Positions 1-6,324 of a stretch of 13,652 bases of DNA are shown here, piece after piece. The stretch lies in NCBI GenBank assembly GCA_002382605.1, contig DFYG01000081.1:1-13652 (forward strand), given 5' to 3'. Numbering within the stretch: the stretch's first letter is position 1; every line of letters begins with the position of its first letter. Origin of the DNA: Synergistaceae bacterium UBA4088. Lineage in GTDB: Bacteria > Synergistota > Synergistia > Synergistales > Thermovirgaceae. The notes beneath the pieces are model-generated. The model saw only the letters and a list, made by a program, of their open reading frames with translations. It was not told where the DNA came from and made no database searches. Both the position numbers and the translations under genes were made by a program.

Positions 1-2
1 GG

Positions 3-1367
3 ATACAGATATCCGGCCGGACCGATGAGATAATGAAGGCGGACATCGGGAAGCTCTGGGAAGCGGACGGATGGTATGTACTGGAGTGCGACGGCCATGA
101 TGCTTCTGCTCTTTATACTTCTATCCGCGATGCCCGGGAAATACCTCATCCCGTGGTCATAATCTGCCGCACCGTAATGGGGAAAGGCGTCTCCTTCATG
201 GAGGGTATCCCCGATTACCACGGAAAGGCCGCGGTTGGCGATCTCTACGTCAAGGCAATGCAGGAACTTGGAGCCTCTCCGGTTCTTCTTGATGAAGCAC
301 TTGAAAAAAGATCCTCCGGCTTCATTCCACAAGGGAGAACCGTCGCAAAAAGCCGTCCTGTCATTGATGCCGGCGAATCAAGGGCCTATGACCCGGCGAA
401 GCTTACGGATAACAGATCGGCTTTTGGAAATGCCCTTGAGGATGTAGGCCGGCTTAATTACCATGTCCCTGAGAGAACACCTCTTCTTGTCTTTGATTGC
501 GACCTGGCGGGGTCCGTAAAGACAGAAAATTTCTCAAGATCATGCCCTGAATGGTTTGTAGAGATGGGCATTCAGGAGCATGCTACTGCAACGGTTGCCG
601 GAGCCGCATCCATCGCGGGTGTCGTCAGCCTGTGGGCGGATTTCGGTGTCTTCGGTCTTGCGGAAGCCTACAATCAGCAGCGGCTGAACGACATCAACAG
701 CACCAACCTCAAGCTTGTATTGACACACGTAGGGCTCGATGTCGGAGAGGACGGAGAGACCCACCAGAGCATCGACTACATCAGTCTTCTGAGGAACACC
801 TTCGGATGGCGTATTCTTGTGCCGGCCGACCCGAACCAGGCAGACAGGATGACGCGGTGGGCCATCACGGAGCCCGGCAACATCTGCATCGCCATGGGCC
901 GAAGCAAGATCCCCCTGATCAGGTCCGTGGATGGCAAACCTCTCTTCGGTGAGGGCTACAGGTTCAGTTACGGAGCCCTGGACACGCTCCGGAAAGGAAG
1001 CAGTGCGGCGATAATCGCTACAGGGCACATGGCGACAAGGGCCGTAAAAGCCTGGGAGATACTGCGGGATAAGGGAATAGGCGTATCCGTCTATCATGCC
1101 GGGTGTCCCCTGCATCTGGACCCTGCGGCCATAGCCGAGGCTGCGGACACGGGCCGGGTCGTTACGTTCGAGGATCATAACGCCGAGTCCGGTCTCGGTT
1201 CCCTGGTAGCCTCAAAACTCATGGAGATGGGTCGATGCTGCGATCTTCGAACTCTCGGAGTTACCAGGTACGGTGAATCCGGCGCATCGGTGGACGTTCT
1301 CTCTTCCATGGGGCTCGAGCCGGAAGATCTTGCGGAAACAGTACTGGAAATGGTCAAGGCCGGATAA
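3..1367 (+). CDS. tkt: Transketolase, 5'-truncated by the window edge
   Basis: Transketolase is a thiamine-diphosphate enzyme that moves two-carbon ketol units between sugar phosphates in the non-oxidative pentose phosphate pathway, in the cytoplasm. The reading frame is open to the left edge: codons before the first ATG (33) read IQISGRTDEIM, the family sequence that follows the ThDP-binding Asn residues, so ATG 33 is internal and the N-terminal part (including the GDG motif) lies outside the window. Visible parts are the end of the ThDP domain (GKGVSFMEG and YHGKA, about nt 180-230), the pyrimidine-binding domain (about 400-900) with GIQEH, whose Glu (codon 576-578) matches the catalytic glutamate that activates the cofactor, then GEDGETHQ (about 750), and the C-terminal domain (about 960-1350). 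The N- and C-terminal halves are in one frame, so it is not the split two-subunit form. The stop lies 14 bp before exbB, suggesting co-transcription. The related 1-deoxyxylulose-5-phosphate synthase is less likely given the transketolase-like motifs. Confidence 0.93.
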   Translation: MQISGRTDEIMKADIGKLWEADGWYVLECDGHDASALYTSIRDAREIPHPVVIICRTVMGKGVSFMEGIPDYHGKAAVGDLYVKAMQELGASPVLLDEALEKRSSGFIPQGRTVAKSRPVIDAGESRAYDPAKLTDNRSAFGNALEDVGRLNYHVPERTPLLVFDCDLAGSVKTENFSRSCPEWFVEMGIQEHATATVAGAASIAGVVSLWADFGVFGLAEAYNQQRLNDINSTNLKLVLTHVGLDVGEDGETHQSIDYISLLRNTFGWRILVPADPNQADRMTRWAITEPGNICIAMGRSKIPLIRSVDGKPLFGEGYRFSYGALDTLRKGSSAAIIATGHMATRAVKAWEILRDKGIGVSVYHAGCPLHLDPAAIAEAADTGRVVTFEDHNAESGLGSLVASKLMEMGRCCDLRTLGVTRYGESGASVDVLSSMGLEPEDLAETVLEMVKAG

Positions 1368-1381
1368 CGGGAAGGTTTTTC

Positions 1382-2008
1382 ATGGAACTCATGGAACTGG
1401 GCGGACCCGTAATGTGGATAATAGCCGGGCTTTCGGTTCTGGCCGCCGCTATTGTCATGGAAAGGATATGGTTCTCATTAAGGGCCTCGACCGACCCGGC
1501 GAAGCTGGAGCTCTCCCTGAGTGAACTTATCTATCACGGAAAGAAGGAAGAGGCCGCCCGCCTGGTCAGGGAGAAGGAGACATCGCTCCACAGACTTTTC
1601 CGGGTTGCCGTCGATCATTGGGAGACCGACCCTGCGGCTCTGCAGGTTCTGATGGAGCAGGAGGTTCGGCGTGAGGTCTTCCGCTGGGAGCAAGGCCTCG
1701 GTTTCATGGCCACCCTCGCGCGTGTCGCACCGCTTCTAGGTCTGCTGGGTACCGTGCTGGGCATGATCGACGTCTTCAGGAACCTGCCCGGGATGACGGG
1801 TTCCAGCATGGCGGTCATGGCCGGAGGAATCTGGAAAGCCCTTTTGACGACCGTCGCGGGTCTTGGTGTGGCTGTTCCGTTGATCCTCTGCCACGCTTTT
1901 CTATCTGTACGCCTCGAAAGGGCCGAGGAGATGCTGTGGCGTGGTGTTGATTTCATGGTGCGCGAAAAGATCCTGAGGTCGGAGGGGCATGAAGAACCCG
2001 AAGCGTAG
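1382..2008 (+). CDS. exbB: ExbB / TolQ / MotA-family proton channel subunit
   Basis: This 208-residue inner-membrane protein is the ExbB pore of the TonB energy-transducing complex, which uses the proton gradient to drive outer-membrane transport. The start is supported by GGGAAGG at 1369-1375, six bases before ATG. A first TM lies near residues 8-28. A cytoplasmic stretch follows, then two TMs (about 110-135 and 150-180) carrying the family signature: APLLGLLGTVLGM with the pore Thr, and ALLTTVAGLGVAVP with the second pore Thr. The family Glu just before the second Thr segment (Glu176 in E. coli ExbB, in GIAEALLAT) is Lys here (K152, codon AAA 1835-1837, GIWKALLTT). This charge reversal is unusual. 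The gene overlaps the btuF-like gene by 20 bp and precedes exbD and tonB, which favours ExbB over TolQ or MotA. Function as a proton channel is inferred from family and context. Confidence 0.9.
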   Translation: MELMELGGPVMWIIAGLSVLAAAIVMERIWFSLRASTDPAKLELSLSELIYHGKKEEAARLVREKETSLHRLFRVAVDHWETDPAALQVLMEQEVRREVFRWEQGLGFMATLARVAPLLGLLGTVLGMIDVFRNLPGMTGSSMAVMAGGIWKALLTTVAGLGVAVPLILCHAFLSVRLERAEEMLWRGVDFMVREKILRSEGHEEPEA

Positions 2009-2882
2009 ATCCATGGCCGCCATGATCCTTGTCTGTGCAGTATCCTTTCCCTTTCTTCCGCAGGAAGTGCCTGCGGAAGCCTTCTCAGGCCGCATTGTTT
2101 CACTTGCTCCAGCCATCACGGAGTGCGTTTTTGCCCTTGGGGCAGGTGATTCTGTGGCAGGAGTTACGGAACAGGATGTTTTTCCCGAAATAGTAAAAGA
2201 GCTCCCCGTGGTGGGAGGGTACCTCGATCCATCCCTGGAGAAGATCCTTGCTCTTTCTCCGGATCTTGTTATAGGGATCGCTACCTTTCATGCAAAATTA
2301 CTGGAAAGACTGAGTTCTCTTGGAGTGAATACGCTCCCCCTGACGATCCACCGGGGACTGGATGGCGTCGAAGGCGCGCTTGTCCAGATCGGGGACAGGA
2401 TCGGCCGTGAGGATAGGGCAAAAGAGGTCTGGAAGGGTATTGAGGTTCAACTGGCCAACCTCGAGAGCGAAGTCAGGAGAGCCTTCCCCCTGGGAGCGCC
2501 GTCACTGCTGGTGGTCGTTTGGCACGATCCCCTGACGGTTGCCGGAGGGGTCAACTTCATCAACGATATTCTGGACAGGATAGGGATCCCAAATGCAGCC
2601 GCAGACATCCTCTACACTTTTCCGCAGATGGACCCTGAGGGAATAATATCCCGGGATCCGGATATCATACTGGTTCCTCAGACAGAAAGAGGCATGTCGC
2701 TTTCCCCCGAAACGCTGAAAAAAGTACTGGCGGGACTCTCCATCAGAGCGGTAGAAAATGGGATGATCACTTCTGTGTCAGCTGATCTTCTCTTCCATCC
2801 GGGGCCCCGGGCCGGCGAGGCCGCCAGGTCTCTTCTGGAAGCAGCCCTTCTTTTCCCTGGAGCAAAGAATGAGAAAGATTAG
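1989..2882 (+). CDS. btuF: BtuF-like periplasmic cobalamin (or metal-chelate) binding protein
   Basis: This is a 297-residue substrate-binding protein of ABC importers of the BtuF/FhuD/FepB fold (Peripla_BP_2). It would hold corrinoid in the periplasm for a BtuCD permease. The N-terminus is a signal peptide: a basic n-region (MKNPKRR), a hydrophobic core (residues 9-23) and an AEA cleavage motif at 29-31. The Cys at 16 lies inside the hydrophobic core without a good lipobox, so it is probably soluble rather than lipid-anchored. The mature start RIVSLAPAITECVFALGAG and the later YLDPSLEKILALSPDLVIG are classic for the family; the C-terminal lobe follows from about residue 165. The start at 1989 has GGAGG at 1981-1985 inside exbB; an in-frame ATG at 2013 would remove the basic n-region. 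It overlaps exbB by 20 bp and exbD by 14 bp. Cobalamin specificity is inferred from the riboswitch-controlled receptor downstream; haem or siderophore is possible. No btuC or btuD is in the window. Confidence 0.85.
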   Translation: MKNPKRRSMAAMILVCAVSFPFLPQEVPAEAFSGRIVSLAPAITECVFALGAGDSVAGVTEQDVFPEIVKELPVVGGYLDPSLEKILALSPDLVIGIATFHAKLLERLSSLGVNTLPLTIHRGLDGVEGALVQIGDRIGREDRAKEVWKGIEVQLANLESEVRRAFPLGAPSLLVVVWHDPLTVAGGVNFINDILDRIGIPNAAADILYTFPQMDPEGIISRDPDIILVPQTERGMSLSPETLKKVLAGLSIRAVENGMITSVSADLLFHPGPRAGEAARSLLEAALLFPGAKNEKD

Positions 2883-3264
2883 ACGCAACAGGAGCCTTCC
2901 AGAGATCGAACTGACACCTCTCATTGATGTTCTGTTCATGCTGATCGTCTTTTTTGTGCTCACAGCCGCATTCACCGGATCGACCCTGCCGGTGAGGCTT
3001 CCTGGAGCAGCGGGTATCCCCGCGTCTGGAGATTCGGTAACATTGACCCTGGATGCCGAAGGCCTGGTCCACTTCGGCAGGGAGAGGCTCTCCATCGATG
3101 ATGCGGTTGAAAGTGCTATTTTGTCCTATCACAAGGGGAAAAAGATCCTGGTGGCGGCCGATCGTGATGTTCCATACGGTGCTGTTGTCACCCTTTTGGA
3201 AAAGCTGCGCAACCGTGGCGGAGAGTCAGTTGGTCTTCTCGTGGAGGCGAGTGAGGAAAAGTGA
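2869..3264 (+). CDS. exbD: ExbD / TolR-family biopolymer transport protein
   Basis: This 131-residue inner-membrane protein is the partner of ExbB in the TonB motor. A short basic cytoplasmic tail (MRKIRRNR) is followed by ELTPLIDVLFMLIVFFVLTAAF, the single TM segment of the family. Its essential Asp is present as D20 (equivalent to Asp25 of E. coli ExbD). The remaining 85 or so residues form the periplasmic domain, with the family-like segment KILVAADRDVPYGAVVTLLEKLR near residues 85-110. The start codon lies inside the btuF-like gene (14-bp overlap), and the stop TGA overlaps the GTG start of tonB as GTGA, so translation of the three genes is probably coupled. The length is normal. The neighbouring tonB supports ExbD rather than TolR. 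Confidence 0.93.
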   Translation: MRKIRRNRSLPEIELTPLIDVLFMLIVFFVLTAAFTGSTLPVRLPGAAGIPASGDSVTLTLDAEGLVHFGRERLSIDDAVESAILSYHKGKKILVAADRDVPYGAVVTLLEKLRNRGGESVGLLVEASEEK

Positions 3265-3854
3265 TCAGATGGGTTGTTTTTATTGCTGCAAGCCTTTTCC
3301 TCCATATCCTGATCCTGGGCATCCCGTTTCCCGTCTCCTTTTCCGAAGCCCCGGAGCAACCCCGGATCGTCGTTGATGTTGAACTTGTCCAGCCCGTGAA
3401 AATGGATCCCGTCACCCGGGTTACTCCTTCTTTACCACCTGCCCCTGTTCTGCCGGAAAAGTCATACCCGGCTCAAAAAGAAAAACCGGCAAGGCAGGTG
3501 CCCGCAGAAGATGCAGTATCTCTTCCCGAACCGCCGGTCTCTGTATCCGGGGTTGAGCCGAAGGCCAATTCAGACTTGTCTTCTCAAGCACCCCGCGAGG
3601 TGACGGTCACCGATACTGTCAGGAGGGTCAGCCCTGTTTACCCTCTCGCGAGCAGGCGCCGAGGCGAGGAGGGCGAGGTCCGTATTCTCGCCTCGATCGA
3701 CTCGCGCGGTAAAGTAGCAAGAGTGACCATAATTGAGTCCAGCGGACACAACAGTCTTGACGAATCAGCCATCAAGGCTGTCAGGAAGTGGGTCTTCTCC
3801 CCCGGAGCACCCGAAAAGCTCATCGTCCCTGTGATCTACAGGCTGGATCCGTAG
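3261..3854 (+). CDS. tonB: TonB energy-transducing protein
   Basis: This 197-residue protein spans the periplasm and transmits force from ExbBD to outer-membrane receptors such as the BtuB encoded downstream. It starts with GTG in a GTGA overlap with exbD. Residues 4-27 are a single N-terminal TM with the SxxxH arrangement (S11, H15) that matches Ser16/His20 of E. coli TonB. Residues about 45-105 are Pro- and charge-rich, as expected for the periplasm-spanning linker. The C-terminal 80 residues form the TonB_C domain: VSPVYPLASRRRGEEGEV, an ID..G.V strand, SSGHNSLDESAIKAVRKW and F.P before the end. The protein is on the short side for the family but complete. It is the last gene of the exb set; no clear intrinsic terminator follows it. 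The receptor served is inferred from gene order. Confidence 0.93.
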   Translation: MIRWVVFIAASLFLHILILGIPFPVSFSEAPEQPRIVVDVELVQPVKMDPVTRVTPSLPPAPVLPEKSYPAQKEKPARQVPAEDAVSLPEPPVSVSGVEPKANSDLSSQAPREVTVTDTVRRVSPVYPLASRRRGEEGEVRILASIDSRGKVARVTIIESSGHNSLDESAIKAVRKWVFSPGAPEKLIVPVIYRLDP

Positions 3855-4077
3855 ATAGTAACTAAAAGATCAAATGCAAACCCCAAAAACCTGAACATCA
3901 GATCACAGGCAAACAATGCCAGAGTAACAAACCCCATTTTATTGTATTTGGGTTCAGACCTTGTATCCTGGTTTTTCGAGTGACGGGTTAAGAGTTGCGA
4001 CTAACGATTCCCGACTCACGATCTGTGGTTGACGATCCACGTCTCCTTCCCTTTGACACTCCATTCCCGTTGCTGTA
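3855..4077. other. Intergenic region after tonB, rich in short inverted repeats
   Basis: No gene is visible here. Three kinds of structure are present. AAAAACCTGAAC (3885-3896) can pair with GTTCA (3952-3956) and GGTTTTT (3970-3976), leaving a 13-nt bulge on the right side. GAGT-GA-CGGG (3978-3987) faces CCCGACTC (4010-4017) around a 22-nt loop. GTGG (4025-4028) faces CCAC (4037-4040). ACGAT occurs three times exactly 14 nt apart (4004, 4018, 4032). None is followed by a T-tract, so a terminator for tonB is not evident and read-through into the riboswitch is possible. The look is of an extragenic palindromic element, but no second copy exists in the window to prove it is a repeat family. Confidence 0.4.
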
Positions 4078-4081
4078 TTCT
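4053..4081 (+). promoter_or_regulatory. Promoter-like TTGACA-17-TATTCT upstream of btuB (conflicts with aptamer)
   Basis: A perfect -35 hexamer TTGACA (4053-4058) is separated by 17 bases from TATTCT (4076-4081, 4 of 6 consensus matches). Transcription would start near 4088. That start would remove the 5' strand of the stem that closes the cobalamin aptamer (4078-4086), so either the match is fortuitous and the true promoter is further upstream, or transcripts from here lack a complete aptamer. A weaker alternative is TTGTAT (3942-3947), a 16-base spacer and TATCCT (3964-3969). Confidence 0.35.
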
Positions 4082-4246
4082 GGCTCCTGTTGGATCATAT
4101 GGAAAAACCCCTCGGTGACGGGAATCCGGTGTGAAACCGGAGCGGCCCCGCCACTGTTACCGTGACGAAACCGCGTGCAAACCACTGGCATCTGCCGGGA
4201 AGGTGCGGGAGTAGGAAGAACGGAAGCCAGGAGACCGAGCCGGGGA
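4078..4246 (+). promoter_or_regulatory. Cobalamin (B12) riboswitch aptamer
   Basis: The aptamer binds adenosylcobalamin or a related corrinoid and represses the gene behind it. Sequence signatures are strong: the 5' element TCCTGT (4085-4090); the conserved core GGAATCCGGTG then GAAACCGG and GCGGCCCCGCCACTGT (4121-4157); GGGAAGG (4197-4203); and the B12 box GAAGCCAGGAGACC (4223-4236). The closing stem can form between 4078-4086 (ends in GGCTC) and 4237-4245 (begins with GAGCC), with three G-U pairs. It lies directly before an outer-membrane receptor gene, the classic btuB position. It does not precede the exb-btuF-tonB set, so only btuB appears to be under its control in this window. Confidence 0.95.
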
Positions 4247-4257
4247 GGAAAGTCCAT

Positions 4258-4279
4258 GTGTCATGCGCGGGCGTGACAC
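4258..4279 (+). promoter_or_regulatory. Riboswitch 3' hairpin (probable P13, kissing-loop partner)
   Basis: GTGTCATGC (4258-4266) pairs with GCGTGACAC (4271-4279), nine base pairs including one G-U, around the loop GCGG. The loop plus the next G (4267-4271, GCGGG) is complementary to CCCGC in the aptamer core (4147-4151). In known cobalamin riboswitches a ligand-dependent L5-L13 loop-loop contact couples binding to the expression platform, and this hairpin is well placed for that role. The pairing is read from sequence; the kissing role is inference. Confidence 0.6.
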
Positions 4280-4300
4280 GGCAGAAAAACCGTCTTCCAA

Positions 4301-4336
4301 GGGCGGCCTGGCGTGTCAGGCCGCCCTATTTCTGTT
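4301..4336 (+). terminator. Intrinsic terminator of the riboswitch expression platform
   Basis: A perfect 10-bp GC-rich stem, GGGCGGCCTG (4301-4310) and CAGGCCGCCC (4317-4326), has a 6-nt loop and is followed by TATTTCTGTT. The T-run is interrupted, so termination may be partial or ligand-assisted. It sits between the aptamer and the btuB ribosome binding site, indicating transcriptional attenuation: corrinoid present, terminator favoured. GGCGG within its 5' arm (4302-4306) is complementary to CCGCC in the aptamer core (4148-4152), a possible but unproven antiterminator pairing. Confidence 0.8.
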
Positions 4337-4343
4337 GGGAGGG
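4337..4343 (+). promoter_or_regulatory. Ribosome binding site that fixes the btuB start
   Basis: GGGAGGG lies 8 bases before ATG 4352. An in-frame GTG at 4313 would extend the protein by 13 residues, but it sits in the terminator hairpin, has no ribosome binding site and would put a non-hydrophobic stretch ahead of the signal peptide. The start at 4352 is therefore preferred. Confidence 0.85.
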
Positions 4344-4351
4344 ACGGCTTG

Positions 4352-6205
4352 ATGAGAAAGGTTCTTGTGTTGGTGCTATTGTTTTTTGTTGTTGCAATGA
4401 TGATGAATATAGGGTGTTCCGGAGCGGAGGCAGAAGTTGGCACGGTCGAGCCGGAGATCGTAACGGGGAGCAGGATCTACACCGATCTCGATGAGATACC
4501 TGCTCCCGTGTATGTGATCACGGCGGAGGATATTGCCGCAAGCGGTGCGACGGATCTTGGCTCCCTTCTTGACAGCCGGATACCTGGTATCTTCATGAAG
4601 AAAAAGAGCGGGGTTACACAGCAATCCGAGATCGTCATAAGGGGGATAACGACAGAAATTCTTGTACTGGTTGACGGAATTCCGTACTACCGTTCTTCTC
4701 ATGTAGCTGATGGTGCAACAGTTGACTTCCGTTCTTTTCCCCTGGAGAATATCGAGCGTGTTGAGGTGGTGAAAGGCGGCGGTTCAGCCATTTATGGTTC
4801 AATGGCCGCAGGAGGCGTCATAAACATCATCACGAAGAAGCCTGGTGAAGCTGGCGGCAAGATCGTCGCAGAGACGGGACCCAATGATTGGAGTAGGTAC
4901 TACGTATCTGGAAACACCGGCGGTGGAGATTTGAACGCTGGCATCTGGTACGAGCGAGTCGAGGAGGGGCAGAAGAGGTTATTTTACAAGACAACTCCTG
5001 ACAACAGTTATGACGCCCTGGAATACAAAGGTGACGCCTATGGTCTGGATCTTTCCGGAGAAGGATGGGCCTTCCGGGCAACCCACGGGGAATTTCGCTA
5101 TAGATATAACAACGAATACGGATTGAATGATGAAGAGAAAAAATACAGTCGTTTCTCTTTCAGGCACGAATGGGACAATGTGTATCTTCTCTCAGGATAC
5201 GACACTCAGGATTACGATTTCCCGTTGATCGATGGAAGATACTATAGAGATAGCGCCTTTACAGTGGAGGCAGGCGGGAAAAGAATGGTGGGCGAGACGA
5301 TCCTTGCCTGGGGATTATTCTATCGCAGTGAGGATACGGAGTTCTCGGACGGGTATGGAGATCCGGTCACTTCCAGAACGCGATATAATATCGCCCCCTT
5401 TTCCGAGGTCTCATTTACGATCGGGAACTGGGTCGCCAACCTCGGGCTCAGGTACGAGATCTGGAAACAGGAATCCAACGATTACGATGAGCTGATCCCG
5501 AAGATCAGCGTTCAACGGCAGTTTTCGAACGGGGAGATCTTTTATATCTCCGCTTCAAGAGTATTCGCTATGCCGAGCTTTTATGAGTTGTACATTGACA
5601 GTTCCTCATCTTTGGGCAACCCGGACCTCAGGCCGGAAAGAGGCTGGAGCTATGAGCTGGGATTAAAGAGCCCGGATGTTAATGCATGGAGTATTGGTCT
5701 GTTCCTGATCTCACTTGATGACAAGATCAAATATGATAATAATTGGCCCGGGACATGGCTGAACCTTGCAGAATTCAGGACATACGGGATCGAGGCTTCC
5801 AGGCGGTGGAAACTGGGAGCGAACTGGGTTCTTGCTCTCAACGGCACATGGCAGCACCCGGAGGAGAAGACGGACGCCTCCTCGGATTGGTTACGCAGTT
5901 ATGGTATTCCGGAGTGGGAGATAGGCGGGTCGGCACAATACATAACGGGTCCGTGGACGGTGCTGCTTTCGGTCAACCTGGCGGCGAACCAGGCTGGTTC
6001 ATTCTCCTCTCCATGGTCGGCGTATGATTGGGACGCGGATGACTATGTAACGGTCGATCTTGCCGTCTCCTGGGGATCCGGGGGCGAAACCGTACGGCTG
6101 AACTGTGTCAACCTGTTTGACGGTGATTACACCTACCGGTCAGGCGATAACTACTATTATGGTCCTGAGCGCGGCTTGCGCCTGAGCTGGGAACATCGTT
6201 TCTAG
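4352..6205 (+). CDS. btuB: TonB-dependent outer-membrane cobalamin receptor (BtuB-type)
   Basis: This 617-residue outer-membrane receptor binds an extracellular corrinoid and imports it using TonB energy. The signal peptide covers about residues 1-27: MRK, a long hydrophobic core, then an AEA motif (25-27). EIVTGSR (35-41) is a candidate TonB box. The plug domain (about 45-165) shows GSLLDSRIPGIF, IVIRGITTEILVLVDGIPYY, RVEVVKGGGSAIYGSMAAGG and VINIITKKP. The rest is a beta-barrel with alternating aromatic and polar residues, an NPDLRPERGWSYELG segment typical of TonB-dependent receptors, and a terminal Phe (WEHRF) as expected for BAM-assembled barrels. The riboswitch directly upstream is the main reason to call the substrate cobalamin; plug and barrel alone would also fit a siderophore receptor. 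A Cys at 22 (NIGC) near the signal-peptide end is a poor lipobox. An intrinsic terminator follows, so the gene is probably monocistronic. Confidence 0.93.
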   Translation: MRKVLVLVLLFFVVAMMMNIGCSGAEAEVGTVEPEIVTGSRIYTDLDEIPAPVYVITAEDIAASGATDLGSLLDSRIPGIFMKKKSGVTQQSEIVIRGITTEILVLVDGIPYYRSSHVADGATVDFRSFPLENIERVEVVKGGGSAIYGSMAAGGVINIITKKPGEAGGKIVAETGPNDWSRYYVSGNTGGGDLNAGIWYERVEEGQKRLFYKTTPDNSYDALEYKGDAYGLDLSGEGWAFRATHGEFRYRYNNEYGLNDEEKKYSRFSFRHEWDNVYLLSGYDTQDYDFPLIDGRYYRDSAFTVEAGGKRMVGETILAWGLFYRSEDTEFSDGYGDPVTSRTRYNIAPFSEVSFTIGNWVANLGLRYEIWKQESNDYDELIPKISVQRQFSNGEIFYISASRVFAMPSFYELYIDSSSSLGNPDLRPERGWSYELGLKSPDVNAWSIGLFLISLDDKIKYDNNWPGTWLNLAEFRTYGIEASRRWKLGANWVLALNGTWQHPEEKTDASSDWLRSYGIPEWEIGGSAQYITGPWTVLLSVNLAANQAGSFSSPWSAYDWDADDYVTVDLAVSWGSGGETVRLNCVNLFDGDYTYRSGDNYYYGPERGLRLSWEHRF

Positions 6206-6225
6206 AATTCGGAAATAAAGCCTTG

Positions 6226-6257
6226 AAAAGGGAGCGCTTTTTTGCGGTCCTTTTTTT
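6226..6257 (+). terminator. Intrinsic terminator after btuB
   Basis: AAAAGGGAGCGC (6226-6237) pairs with the strand beginning GCGGTCC (6244) and continuing into the T-tract, 12 positions with one G-G mismatch and one G-U pair, around a TTTTTT loop. Seven T residues (6251-6257) close it. It starts 20 bases after the btuB stop. Confidence 0.85.
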
Positions 6258-6324
6258 GTATCAATTTTTTACGGTACAATGTCATTAAAGATCTCTTCTT
6301 ATACATTCTCCTCAAGGTTGTGGG

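Noticed and set aside
33..35. ATG 33 as the true start of transketolase
   Set aside because: In-frame codons upstream encode family-typical residues with no stop, so the gene continues past the left edge.
540..1178. 212-codon open frame on the minus strand inside transketolase
   Set aside because: It lies opposite the conserved pyrimidine-binding domain and its translation shows no family feature.
4064..4068. Alternative aptamer closing stem TTCCC with GGGGA (4242-4246)
   Set aside because: The pairing 4078-4086 with 4237-4245 is longer and sits next to the conserved 5' element TCCTGT as in known cobalamin riboswitches.
4313..4351. Upstream GTG start adding 13 residues to the receptor
   Set aside because: The codon is in the loop of the terminator hairpin, has no ribosome binding site, and GGGAGGG at 4337-4343 points to ATG 4352, which starts directly with a signal peptide.
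6242..6280. Promoter for the HD-GYP gene using TACAAT (6275-6280)
   Set aside because: The best -35-like hexamer (TTGTAT, 6256-6261) is only 13 bases away and others are too far, so a -10-like match alone is not enough.
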